A stretch of DNA of 57,832 nt. It comes from 3107 sp965216225 (GTDB lineage Bacteria; Pseudomonadota; Alphaproteobacteria; Rhodobacterales; Rhodobacteraceae). The notes beneath the pieces are model-generated. The model did not search any database and was not told the DNA's origin. It was given only the letters and a program-made list of their open reading frames with translations. The stretch is from the NCBI GenBank assembly GCA_965216225.1, contig CBDCFF010000018.1, positions 1-57,832 of the forward strand, given 5' to 3'. The position numbers were made by a program, and so were the translations under genes. Shown one piece after another: positions 7,622 through 15,984 of the stretch (its first letter is position 1; each line of letters starts with the position of its first letter).

Positions 7622-8566
7622 ATGGCAAAGATGACGGATCATAACATTGGCGTGGACATTTCCAAAGCCCACTTCGACGCGTTCGATCTCAAGACAGGAC
7701 GGGCGGCGCAGTTCACGAATGGCAAGACCGGGTTTCGGAGCTTCCGGAAATGGCTGGGCGGGCGCAAGATCGCCCGGATCGTCTACGAGGCGACCGGTAT
7801 CTACCACCGGGCATTCGAGCTTGCGCTCAAAGCGGATTTCCCGCTGGTCAAGGTAAATCCGCTCCAGGCGCGCCGGTTCGCAGAAGCCCGCGGCACACGC
7901 GCCAGGACCGACCGGGCGGATGCCCGTTCCCTGGCGGCAATGGGAAAGGCTTTCGATCTCAAAGCGCTGCCGCTGAGGTCAAAAAGCCAGCGCCTTCTCA
8001 GAGACATGCACTCGGCACGCTCCAGAATGATGGCCGAACGCGTCCGTCTTCCCGGTCACATCTCCCAACTCGACGTGCCGCTTTTGCAGCGTCGGACGCG
8101 GGAGTTGATCGAGCATGTCGAAAGGCGCGTCGCCGGGTTGGATGCCGGGACCGCAGCGCTGATCGCTGAGGACCAGAAAGAAACCCGCAAGCTGGAAATC
8201 GTCCGCTCCATTCCCGGCACAGGCATGGTGACGGCCTCGGCCATCCTCGCCTTCATGCCCGGGATCGGCCAACTCGAACGCAAACAGGTGGCAAGCCTGG
8301 CTGGCCTTGCTCCGTTCACACGATCATCCGGAACCCGGGTTGGCCAGTCATTCATCAAGGGCGGTCGAAAGCCGCTGCGGCAGGCATTGTACATGCCGGC
8401 GCTCGTTGCGGCGCGCTTCAATCCGGATCTGAAGAAGAAATACGACGCTCTGCGCGCCGCCGGGAAACCAGCCAAGGTCGCGCTTGTCGCGCTGATGCGA
8501 AAACTGATCGAACTCGCCAACACACTCGTCAAATCCGACCGGAAATGGGCCCCGAAAACCTGTTGA
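7622..8566 (+). CDS. IS110-family transposase (intact)
   Basis: A 314-residue recombinase. The N-terminal DEDD RuvC-like domain shows GVDIS (residues 10-14), YEATG (near 60) and RTRARTDRADA (near 98-108). A helical linker follows, then the transposase_20 domain with SIPGTGMVTASAILAFMPGI (residues 198-217) and SFIKGGRKPLRQALYM. The length is normal and no lesion is seen, so it is probably functional. Its start at 7622 follows ACAGG; an alternative ATG lies at 7631. The gene lies between the left end and the transposase of an IS481 element. Confidence 0.93.
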   Translation: MAKMTDHNIGVDISKAHFDAFDLKTGRAAQFTNGKTGFRSFRKWLGGRKIARIVYEATGIYHRAFELALKADFPLVKVNPLQARRFAEARGTRARTDRADARSLAAMGKAFDLKALPLRSKSQRLLRDMHSARSRMMAERVRLPGHISQLDVPLLQRRTRELIEHVERRVAGLDAGTAALIAEDQKETRKLEIVRSIPGTGMVTASAILAFMPGIGQLERKQVASLAGLAPFTRSSGTRVGQSFIKGGRKPLRQALYMPALVAARFNPDLKKKYDALRAAGKPAKVALVALMRKLIELANTLVKSDRKWAPKTC

Positions 8567-9335
8567 CAAAAACGGATACTCTTTTCTTTGGAATGGAAGG
8601 AAGCCCTATGGGACAAGTTCGCCACGGCAGCGCCACGACCACGCACGCTGTCCGAGCAGCAATACAGTGATCGCAAGCTTCGATCGCAGCGCTGAGCAGG
8701 GAGTTGGGCATCAACCCGAAGACAGTCGCCAAATGGCGCAAGCGCGAGACGGTCGAGGATCTGAAGACCGGACCGAGGGAGCCACATTCAACCGTCCTGA
8801 CCGAGGCCGAGGAGGCCATGATCGTCGCATTTCGGCGCCACACACCGTTGCCGCTGGACGATTGCCTCCATGCCTTGCAGCCGACCATGCCTCACCTGAC
8901 GCGGTCGGCGTTGCATCGCTGCCTTCAGCGGCACGGCATCTCGCGCCTGCCTGAGGTCGAGGGCGACAAACCGCAGCGCCGGCGGTTCAAACGTTACCCT
9001 GTCGGCTTCTTCCACATCGACATTGCCGAAGTTCAGACCACCGGGGGCAAGCTCTGGCTCTTCGTCGGCATCGACCACACCAGCAAGTTCGCCGTCGCCC
9101 AACTCGTGGACAAGGCCGACAGGCGCACCGCGTGGGAGTTCCTGCAGCACATGCTCGAAGCCGTGCCCTGCCAGGTCCACACCATTCTCACTGACAATGG
9201 CATCCAGTTCGCCGAGCGGCCCCGGAACCGCAACACGATCCATTCCCGGCCAATGCGCTTCGACGTGATTTGCGAGGCCAACGGGATCAAGCACCGCCTG
9301 ACCAGGCCCAACCATCCATGGAGCCGCGAGGACAA

Positions 9336-9360
9336 GAAAACAGTCCGGGGGACTGTTTTC
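9336..9360. repeat. Palindromic insert inside the IS481 transposase
   Basis: Arms of 11 bases (GAAAACAGTCC and its complement) surround GGG. It lies within about 42 extra bases that keep the reading frame and separate NHPW from GQVER, which are almost adjacent in related proteins. It looks like a small mobile palindrome; no second copy occurs in this window. Confidence 0.6.
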
Positions 9361-9633
9361 CCGAGTGGCGGGCAAGTGGAACGGATGAACCGCACCATCA
9401 AGGACGCGACCGTCAAACGCTTCCATTATGACAACCATGATCAACTTCGAACGCATCCGACTGACTTCCTGGCAGCCTGCAACTTCGCCCGGCGGCTCAA
9501 GACCCTCGGCGGCCTCACGCCCTGTGAATACATCTGCAAGGTCTGGACAACGGAGCCGGATCGTTTCATCCTGAACCCGATCCACCAGATGCCGGGACTG
9601 AACACCTCATGTGTCTCGTCCCTGCCATGGATA

Positions 9634-9669
9634 CCCCGTCGCCGCTCCCGGCCGGGAGCGGTGACGGGG
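9634..9669. repeat. Near-perfect 36-base palindrome (right)
   Basis: Two 18-base arms meet at 9651/9652 with one mismatch (G9641 opposite T9662). It corresponds to the left palindrome at 7335-7364, in inverted context. It ends nine bases before the IS21 edge. Confidence 0.7.
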
Positions 9670-9723
9670 TGGGATACTGCTGCGCGACAAACAAGGTGAG
9701 AATCCAGCGTCAATCAGGATGAG

Positions 9724-9786
9724 AACGCGTGTGCGGGGGCTCGCAGGGAGGGCGTAGCCCGACTGGGGAGGCCCCGCACACGCGTT
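9724..9786 (+). terminator. Long stem-loop at the left end of IS21
   Basis: Perfect 15-bp arms (9724-9738 and 9772-9786) are followed by TTTTGCCCTTTT. The fold sits between the terminal repeats and istA. It could stop transcription entering from outside, a common safeguard in insertion sequences, or act in the istA leader. Confidence 0.5.
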
Positions 9787-9861
9787 TTGCCCTTTTGGGG
9801 CGGGCCTGACGGTTGTGGCCGGCTCGGATAAGGAATGATTTTCTGTGCAAGGGGATCGTTC

Positions 9862-11382
9862 ATGCCGGGCTGTCATGTCACTGACCAACAAATGAGGCTC
9901 TTCATGACGCTCAGATCGACCCATTCCGTTGCCGTTGCCGCTGCCAAGGCGGGGATCAGCCAGGCAACGGGCTATCGGCTGCAAGCTGACCCAATTTTAC
10001 CATCACAGAAGAAGGCCCCTCGCGGCCGGCGGCGTCCGGACCCGCTGGCGGACATTTTTGATGCGGAGGTCGTGCCGCTTCTGCGGTCCTCACCGGGGAT
10101 CCGACCTGTGGCGGTTTACGAGGAGCTTCTGCGTCGGCATTCTGATCTGGGTACGGGCATCCGACGGACTCTGGAGCGACGGATACGCGCCTGGAATGCG
10201 GAACACGGCCCTGAACAGGACGTCATTTTCCGGCAGACCCACACACCGGGCAAAATGGGCCTGTCGGATTTCACCGCCATGGGCAAGTTGGGTGTGACCA
10301 TTGCCGGTGAGGCACTGGGCCATCGACTGTATCACTTCCGGCTTGCCTATAGCGGGTTTCAGCACGCCCACGTCGTGCTGGGCGGCGAAAGCTATGTGGC
10401 GCTGGCTGAGGGATTGCAGAACGCCCTCTGGACGCTCGGCGGCGTGCCACACAATCATGGAACTGACAGCCTGTCGGCGGCCTTCAAGAACCTGGATAAG
10501 TCATCCCGGGCCGATCTAACCGACCGCTTCGACGCCCTGTGCAACCATTATGGAATGACGCCGACGCGCAACAACAAGGGCGTCGCACACGAGAACGGTT
10601 CCATCGAGAGCCCCAATGGGCATCTGAAGCGCACCATTGAGGACGCGCTGGTCATGCGTGGGTCGCGCGACTTCGAAAGCTTGCAAGATTATCGTCGCTT
10701 CATCGACGAGATCGTGGGCCGGATCAACGCCCGCAATGCCAAGCGTATCGATGCGGAACGTGCGAGCCTCAGACCTTTGCCGACGCGGCGGACCACGGAT
10801 TACGAGGAGATCACGTTGCGCGTCACTTCCTCCGGGGGCTTCACCTTGCGCAAGGTGTTCTACACCGTGCCATCCCGGTTGATCGGGCATCAGCTGCGGG
10901 TTCGGCTCTACGATGATCGGTTGGAGCTGTTCCTGGGAAGCTCTGCCCTGCTAACGCTGACACGCGGACGAGCCTCGAGCACCGGGAGCCATGGGCACGT
11001 GGTCAATTACCACCACGTCATCCACTCCTTGCGCAAAAAGCCCATGGCGCTGATGGGGCTGGTCTATCGGGATCAGCTATTCCCGCGCCGGGCGTTCCGT
11101 AACATGTTCGCATTCCTGCTGGAGCAGACCAGTGAGAAGGCGGCGTGTCGCATGGTTGTCGATCTTCTGGCGCTGGCACACGAGCGGGGCTGCGAGGCTG
11201 AATTGGCAGCGCAGCTTGAGGAGGACCTTCGCCAGAAGCGCCCGCCTGACATGGCGGCCCTACGCGCAGTGTTTAGCCCATCACAAGACGCACTCCCCCA
11301 AGTCGCGGTGCAACTGGCCGACCTGTCATCTTACGACCAGTTGGTCGGCGGTACGCCATCCGCTCAGGAGGTGACAGCATGA
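9862..11382 (+). CDS. istA: IS21-family transposase IstA
   Basis: A DDE transposase that cuts and joins the IS21 ends. I place the start at 9862 (506 residues), after AAGGGGA, rather than at 9835. An N-terminal helix-turn-helix (residues 20-45, with AAAKAGISQATGYRLQAD) precedes the integrase core: the DFTAMG strand (first Asp), the HNHGTDSLSAAF block (second Asp) and the HENGSIESPNGHLKR region (Glu). A C-terminal beta domain binds DNA. The length is normal. istB overlaps by 4 bp, so the two are co-translated. No damage is seen. Confidence 0.93.
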   Translation: MPGCHVTDQQMRLFMTLRSTHSVAVAAAKAGISQATGYRLQADPILPSQKKAPRGRRRPDPLADIFDAEVVPLLRSSPGIRPVAVYEELLRRHSDLGTGIRRTLERRIRAWNAEHGPEQDVIFRQTHTPGKMGLSDFTAMGKLGVTIAGEALGHRLYHFRLAYSGFQHAHVVLGGESYVALAEGLQNALWTLGGVPHNHGTDSLSAAFKNLDKSSRADLTDRFDALCNHYGMTPTRNNKGVAHENGSIESPNGHLKRTIEDALVMRGSRDFESLQDYRRFIDEIVGRINARNAKRIDAERASLRPLPTRRTTDYEEITLRVTSSGGFTLRKVFYTVPSRLIGHQLRVRLYDDRLELFLGSSALLTLTRGRASSTGSHGHVVNYHHVIHSLRKKPMALMGLVYRDQLFPRRAFRNMFAFLLEQTSEKAACRMVVDLLALAHERGCEAELAAQLEEDLRQKRPPDMAALRAVFSPSQDALPQVAVQLADLSSYDQLVGGTPSAQEVTA

Positions 11383-12188
11383 CATCGCCCCAGACCGATA
11401 CCGCCCGCCTAACCTTGGCTCTGACCGAATTGCGCTTGCCAGCCATCAAGGCGCTATGGCCGCGCTTTGCGGAACAAGCCGACAAGGAAGGCTGGCCCGC
11501 CGCTCGGATGCTCAGCACCCTGGTGGAGCATGAACTGGCTGAACGAGATCGCCGTCGTATCGAGCGACATCTCGCACAGGCACGCCTGTTGCCCGGAAAA
11601 ACGATCGACACCTTCGACTTCACAGCCGTCCCCATGCTGTCCAAGGCCCATGTCAGTGCGATCACCGCTGGCGACAGCTGGATCGGAAAGGGCGGCAACA
11701 TCCTGCTGTTTGGGCCGCCAGGTGTGGGCAAATCACATCTCGGCTCAGCCATCGGGCTCGCCCTTGTCGAGCAAGGCTACCGCGTCCTATTCAGCCGCAC
11801 CACCGATCTGGTCCAGAAACTCCAACAGGCCCGCCGCGATCTCGTCCTCGAAAGTGCCATTGCAAAGCTCGACAAATTCCATCTGCTGATCCTCGATGAC
11901 ATCACCTACGTCACCAAGGATCAGGCTGAAACCAGTGTGCTCTTCGAACTCATCAGCGCGAGATATGAACGCCGCTCAATGTTGATCACGGCCAACCAGC
12001 CCTTCGGGGAGTGGAATGCGATTTTTCCAGACCCGGCCATGACATTGGCCGCCGTCGACAGGCTCGTGCACCACGCAACCATCTTCGAGATGAATGTCGA
12101 AAGCTACCGGCGAAGAGCAGCACAAAAGGCAAAGGGGCCGGGAAGGCCTGCACAAAAAGCCACACCGGAAAACACCAAAGCTGATTGA
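11379..12188 (+). CDS. istB: IS21-family helper ATPase IstB
   Basis: A 269-residue AAA+ (DnaA/DnaC-like) ATPase that assists IstA in target choice and strand transfer. The N-terminal IstB extension (residues 1-95) is followed by Walker A GPPGVGKSHL (near 112-121), Walker B LLILDD (near 168) and a sensor segment ITANQPFGEWNAIF. Family length is 245-270. The start ATGA overlaps the istA stop. The basic tail (KAKGPGRPAQKA) is typical. It appears complete. Confidence 0.94.
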   Translation: MTSPQTDTARLTLALTELRLPAIKALWPRFAEQADKEGWPAARMLSTLVEHELAERDRRRIERHLAQARLLPGKTIDTFDFTAVPMLSKAHVSAITAGDSWIGKGGNILLFGPPGVGKSHLGSAIGLALVEQGYRVLFSRTTDLVQKLQQARRDLVLESAIAKLDKFHLLILDDITYVTKDQAETSVLFELISARYERRSMLITANQPFGEWNAIFPDPAMTLAAVDRLVHHATIFEMNVESYRRRAAQKAKGPGRPAQKATPENTKAD

Positions 12189-12321
12189 CGCTCCGCGACA
12201 ATCAAAAAACAAACCCCTTGATCGCGGCACAAAAGCCCGGCATCGTCCCAAACGTCGCGACCAAGGATTCTCATCCTGATTGACGCGCACTTCTCATCTT
12301 GATTGTCGCGCTACAGGATAC

Positions 12322-12446
12322 AGCGCTGAACACCTTGTGGCATGACCACGTTCACCAGCAGGCTGATCCTGCCTCTCTTCACCGTCTCGAACAGTTGATG
12401 GCGGCCCGTTTTGCGGGACCGCGAAGCATAAGGAAGAGAGAGCGAC
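12322..12446 (+). ncRNA. Candidate bridge-RNA leader of IS110 copy 2
   Basis: The non-coding leader carries three hairpins: 12337-12349 (GTGG/CCAC), 12358-12372 (GCAGG/CCTGC) and 12405-12417 (CCCG/CGGG). Differences from copy 1 are mostly in loops or linkers, so the stems are kept. The position matches where IS110 elements carry their guide RNA. Confidence 0.3.
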
Positions 12447-13390
12447 ATGATAGCTGAGATAACCATTCCCGGGATAGATGTATCGCGCGACTGGCTGGAT
12501 GGGTTCTGCCTTCCTGGCGAGAAGCGGTTCCGGCATCCAGACACGGCGGACGGCCATATTGCGCTGATCGCGATGATCCGGCGGTTCTCCGGTTCGCTCA
12601 AAGTCGGATTTGAGGCCACGGGTGGTCAGGAACGGGGGCTCTGGACAGAACTTGTCGGCGCAGGCATCGTGGCCGTGCAATTGCTGCCAGCACAGATCAG
12701 GGCCACAGATCAGGGCCTTCGCGCTTTGCCGGGGCACACGCGCGAAGACTGATCGGATAGATGCGGAACTCATCGCCCGGTTCATGGCATTCCGACCGCA
12801 AGCCGGGCGGGAACTGCCAGGCGAAAATCTGCGTATTTCCGGAACCCTGACGACCCGGAGAGGTCAACTCGTCGATCCGCGAAAGCGGCTCAAGGCCCGG
12901 ATCGGAGCTCGAAAGAAGCAGGGCATTCCTGCCGGTGTCGAGACCATGGATGACGACCTGAAAGACGTGCTCGATACCCAGGTCGATGACATCGAACGGC
13001 GGATCAAAAACGTTATCGCGCGAGTGAAACCTCTTGCCCTGAGGGCGGGGCTTTTACGATCAATCCCGGGGATTGGCCCGGTTTGTGCGGCAATGTTGAT
13101 CGCCGGATTGCCGGAACTCGGCCGGATGACATCAGGCGAAGCCGCTGCCATGACCGGCCTGGCTCCGATACCACATGACAGCGGGGCGATGCGAGGCAGG
13201 AGAGCTGTCGCCGGCGGAAGGCGGTCTCTACGCCATGTGCTGTTCCAGGCTGCCCTGTCACAATCCGGTTCTCAAGCCTGTCGCAAAACGTCTCAAAGAG
13301 CGGGGGAAGCCGCACAAACTTGTCATAATTGCAATCGCACGCAGGCTGGTCACAATCGCAAACGCGATCATCAAAACCGGCATCCCCTAG
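12447..13390 (+). pseudogene. IS110-family transposase, two frameshifts (copy 2)
   Basis: The start at 12447 follows GGAAGAGAGAG. The DEDD domain opens with GIDVSRD and FEATGG. Two exact 13-base units (12691-12703, 12704-12716) shift the frame before RGTRAKTDRIDAE. The transposase_20 domain is readable to about 13255, where a second shift precedes HNPVLKPVAKRLKE. The last frame ends early at TAG (13388-13390), where copy 1 has TGG. Both shifts are identical in copy 1, so both derive from an already broken ancestor. Confidence 0.85.
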
Positions 13391-13423
13391 CGCCAGCAGC
13401 TCACAGAATAAACACAGTTGCTA

Positions 13424-13842
13424 GGCTACGGTGCGGGTCGCCCTGTCAGGCTGCATCTGACGGCGGGTCAGCGTAGCGACTTCAAGGGCGCGGATGTTTT
13501 GCTGCCCAACCTGCCTGCGGCCAGGGTTCTGATCGCGGATCGGGGCTACGACAGCGCAAAGGTTCGAAAAATCATTGAAGATCAGAAGATTGAGGTTTGC
13601 ATCCCTTCAAGGAAAAACCGCAACAAAACCATCCCCCACTGCGCCGAAACGTACAAGAGGCGGCACAAGGTCGAAAACCTGTTCGCAAAACTCAAGGATT
13701 GGAGGCGCATCGCGATGCGCTATGACCGATGCGCACATATATTCAAATCCGCCATATACATCGCTGCAACCGTCATATTCTGGCTATGAGTCCTGACCCT
13801 AAGCATTTTCAATTTGCTAAGGGTTGTTCAGGCCGGACTAAT
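13424..13842 (+). mobile_element. IS5-family (IS427-like) 3' fragment
   Basis: The C-terminal half of an IS5-type transposase is open to 13789: RLHLTAGQRSDFKGADVLL, the second catalytic Asp in LIADRGYDSAK, and the Glu in RRHKVENLFAKLKDWRRIA. The 5' half was removed by IS110 copy 2. The right end continues to about 13842, where it meets the interrupted galM sequence next to TTA, the type of target IS5 elements use. Confidence 0.8.
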
Positions 13843-13843
13843 A

Positions 13844-14342
13844 ATGCTGCGCAATACTGATTGGGGTCTCCCGGTCGGGCCGCGCCCGGATGTCGTAGCG
13901 CAATCACGGCGCTTCCAGCGTGACCGCCATTTCAAACGCAACCGTGCCGGGAAACCCGTTCGCCCCGGCGGCCGAGACGTGAACCAGCCGAACCGTCCGC
14001 AGACCGACGGGTTCCACATCCCAATGGGCACACCACAGGCCCGCCGGTCCGCCATGCAACTGATGCGCCCCCTCGTTGGCTGCAAGCCGAACGAGGAATC
14101 CCTTGTGTTCACAGGCCGCGCCGCCGATCCGGTTCGCCACGCGACCGACAATCGCGCCCATGAAAAAGCGGTCATCCCGATACCGTTCGGGGTCGTCATG
14201 GCCAAGGATGCAGGGGGATGCCTCCCAGCCTCCATTCCTGCGTCACTGCGCCGGGGCCAAGCATCGCGACCCGCATGTCGTCGTCCCTCAGAACGACCCT
14301 TCCGAGCCGCTTTCGCGCAACGACCGGCGGCGCACTGTCCAT
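13844..14342 (-). pseudogene. galM: Aldose 1-epimerase (mutarotase) remnant
   Basis: The gene starts at 14342, overlapping the xylB stop (TGATG). It reads MDSAPPVVARKRLG, then VAMLGPGAVTQEWRLGG, and shifts frame at a C-run near 14215. It resumes as LGHDDPERYRDDRFFMGAI and GRVANRI, continues through NEGAHQLHGG (the conserved mutarotase His region), meets an in-frame TGA at 13904-13906, continues as LRYDIRARPDRETPISIAQH, and is cut off by the IS5 end. About half of the usual 330 residues are gone. It would have interconverted sugar anomers for the xylulokinase next door. Confidence 0.82.
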
Positions 14343-15718
14343 CAGCCCCGCCCCGATGTCAAGGCGGGGTACAGGGCGCGAAACCGCCGGTATCCGGCTT
14401 CATAGGCGTCTTGCAGGTCGGCGCGGGGGGGATTGTCGCCGCGATGTGCGGAGGCGTCATGACCTCTTCCGGCGCGGCACCCGTATCCGCGCACAAGGCA
14501 AGACGCGCGGCCCCCATGGCGGCCCCGAATTCCCCGCCTTCGGGAAGGGCAAGCGACAGACCCAGTGTCGTGGCCAGGGTTTCAAGCCAGAACCGCGACC
14601 GGGTTCCGCCGCCGACGGCAAGGATCGTATCCAGTCCGGTTCCGGTCGATTTCAGCGCCTCAAGGCTGTCCCGCAAGGCACAGGCCACGCCCTCCATGAC
14701 GGCTCTGGTCAGGGTTTCGGCGCCCATGGCGACATCAATGCCGACAAATGCCCCGCGCACCGAGGCATCGTTATGGGGCGTCCGCCCTCCGGACAGATAG
14801 GGCAGGAATGTCAGCGCCGACGGACCCCGGATGCGGTCCGGCAGGCTGTAGGCAAGGTCTTCCACCGACCGCCCTGCGGCGCGGGACAGCCAGTTCAGGC
14901 AATCCGTCGCCGCCAGAATGCCCCCCATCTGATACCACCGGTCAGGGATGGCGTGGCAGAAACTGTGTACCGCCGACGCCGGGTCCGGGGCGAAATTGTC
15001 CCTGGCCGCCAGAAGAACGCCCGATGTGCCCAGAGACACGAAACCGGACCCCTCGGCAAAGCATCCGGCGCCGCAGGCCACGCATACCGGACCCCTTGTC
15101 CCCCATTCGTCCCGGAGCGTCCCGGAGCGTCCGACGCACCGCACCGCCGGGCGCGCTCCCCTCGACCAGTTCGGGCATCTGGTCATGGCGCATATGTGTC
15201 AGCGCCAGCGCCTCCATCGACCACATGCGCGCCCCGACATCGAGCCACGATGTCCCCGCACTGTCCGACATGTCGCTGATATGGTCTCCGGTCAGCCACA
15301 GGCGCAGGTAGTCCTTCGGCAGCAGAACCCTGGCTGTTTTCAGGAAAATGCCGGGTTCGTTCAGGCGCACCCATTCCAGTTTGGGCGCGGTGAAACCGGG
15401 GAACACGATATTGCCGGAAATCTCCCGCATCCCCGGCAGGGCATCCAGCCGCGCCGCCTCTTTCGCAGAACGTGTGTCGTTCCACTGAATGCAGGGCCGC
15501 AGGGGCGCGTCGTTTTCGTCCAGCAGCGTGGCGCCGTGCATGTGACCGCTGATCCCGATCCCCCGCCGCGCCGCGAAGGCATTCGCGTTGCCTTCCCGCA
15601 AGTCGCCCGTCACCTTGCGACATGCGCTGATCCAGACATCGGGGCCCTGTTCCGACCATCCCGGACAAGGGCGCCCGGTGAAAAATGCGACCCCGGTTTC
15701 ACCCGGCGGGACAGCCAT
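14342..15718 (-). pseudogene. xylB: Xylulokinase, multiply disrupted
   Basis: An FGGY-family kinase remnant. Recognisable parts are PGWSEQGPDVWI, GIGISGHMHGATLLD, PCIQWNDTRS, SLGTSGVLLAARD and LAVGGGTRSRFWLE. Four lesions are visible. The N-terminal phosphate-binding part (about 35 codons) is missing. A 10-base tandem duplication (15111-15130) shifts the frame. A few codons around the GGxDNA motif are deleted, removing the catalytic Asp. A G-run at 14425-14431 shifts the frame again near the end. The repaired C-terminus (YEAGYRRFRALYPALT) stops at 14342 and overlaps galM. It once formed a pentose-use operon and is now non-functional. Confidence 0.88.
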
Positions 15719-15984
15719 CCGCAATGTGAAAGAAAATATAATGTCATGGATGCGCGGCGCAATAAAATGTAGTATGGACCACATATGAGTTTCGATCAGA
15801 CCGGGTTCGCCATGCCGTATTCGCGCCGCCGTGCTCGCACCGATGTCGTTCATGACCCGGTTCGCTGTCAGCCCCGCAAGATTCGCATTCCGACCAACAG
15901 GTGTCCGAATGATGATGTAACAGTCTGCAAGATCAACACTTGCGCAAAGCAAGGTTCCTCATTTCCAACAGGAAGGATGTAACA

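Larger units (their letters stand above)
7430..8575 (+). mobile_element. Intact IS110-family element inserted in IS481
   Basis: The element consists of a structured non-coding leader, a complete transposase gene and a very short tail. The boundaries are approximate: they are set by the end of the IS481 left-end sequence and the start of the IS481 leader that precedes the 8608 ATG. It is a different IS110 lineage from the two flanking broken copies. No target duplication is expected for this family. Confidence 0.6.
7375..9633 (+). mobile_element. IS481-family element interrupted by a second IS110
   Basis: Inverted ends of about 30 bp (GGCAGGGACGAGACACAT near 7376 and its complement near 9610-9630) bracket an IS481 transposase gene at 8608. 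The span is about 2.26 kb, roughly twice the usual IS481 size. Subtracting the IS110 insert (about 1.15 kb) returns a normal length. The exact outer edges are uncertain because the inverted similarity continues outward through the palindromes into the two IS110 copies. Confidence 0.6.
8608..9699 (+). pseudogene. IS481-family transposase, nonsense and insertion mutations
   Basis: The reading begins at 8608 after GAAGGAAG with MGQVRHGSATTTHAVRAAIQ, then meets TGA at codon 21 (8668-8670). The frame continues with SQASIAALSRELGINPKT, a helix-turn-helix typical of the family, so a CGA to TGA change is likely. The DDE integrase core follows: FHIDIAE, ILTDNGIQF and GQVERMN. Just before the catalytic Glu, about 14 extra codons carrying a palindrome (9336-9360) interrupt the usual NHPW-NGQVER run. 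The normal stop after MPGLNT is also lost, adding about 30 residues. An internal start at 8704 could give a shorter product, but activity is unlikely. Confidence 0.85.
9678..12315 (+). mobile_element. IS21-family insertion sequence (complete)
   Basis: A 2638-bp element. The outer ends TGCTGCGCGACAA and TGTAGCGCGACAA (complement, right) agree at 11 of 13 positions. Each end holds two tandem terminal repeats, the second reading GCGTCAATCAGGATGAGAA, a hallmark of IS21. The 6-bp direct repeat GGATAC lies immediately outside both ends (9672-9677, 12316-12321), consistent with a target duplication. It carries istA and istB. Removing it rejoins the palindrome block to IS110 copy 2 exactly as seen, inverted, at copy 1, so it arrived after that structure formed. 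Confidence 0.92.
12318..13423 (+). mobile_element. IS110-family element, copy 2 (defective)
   Basis: An inverted, nearly identical copy of 6222-7327. The edges are the limits of shared sequence, GGATAC on the left (also the IS21 target duplicate) and GTTGCTA on the right. It has the same 13-base duplication and the same second frameshift, plus its own TAG replacing the TGG codon near the end (13388-13390). It truncates an IS5-type transposase at its right edge. Confidence 0.8.

Noticed and set aside
7188..7628. 146-codon minus-strand frame between the two IS110 transposases
   Set aside because: It merely reads through the palindrome block, the IS110 leader and IS481 end; no domain.
12691..12716. 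Programmed frameshifting in the IS110 transposase
   Set aside because: The shift is caused by an exact 13-base tandem duplication rather than a slippery site, and a second unrelated shift follows. IS110 transposases are normally a single frame.
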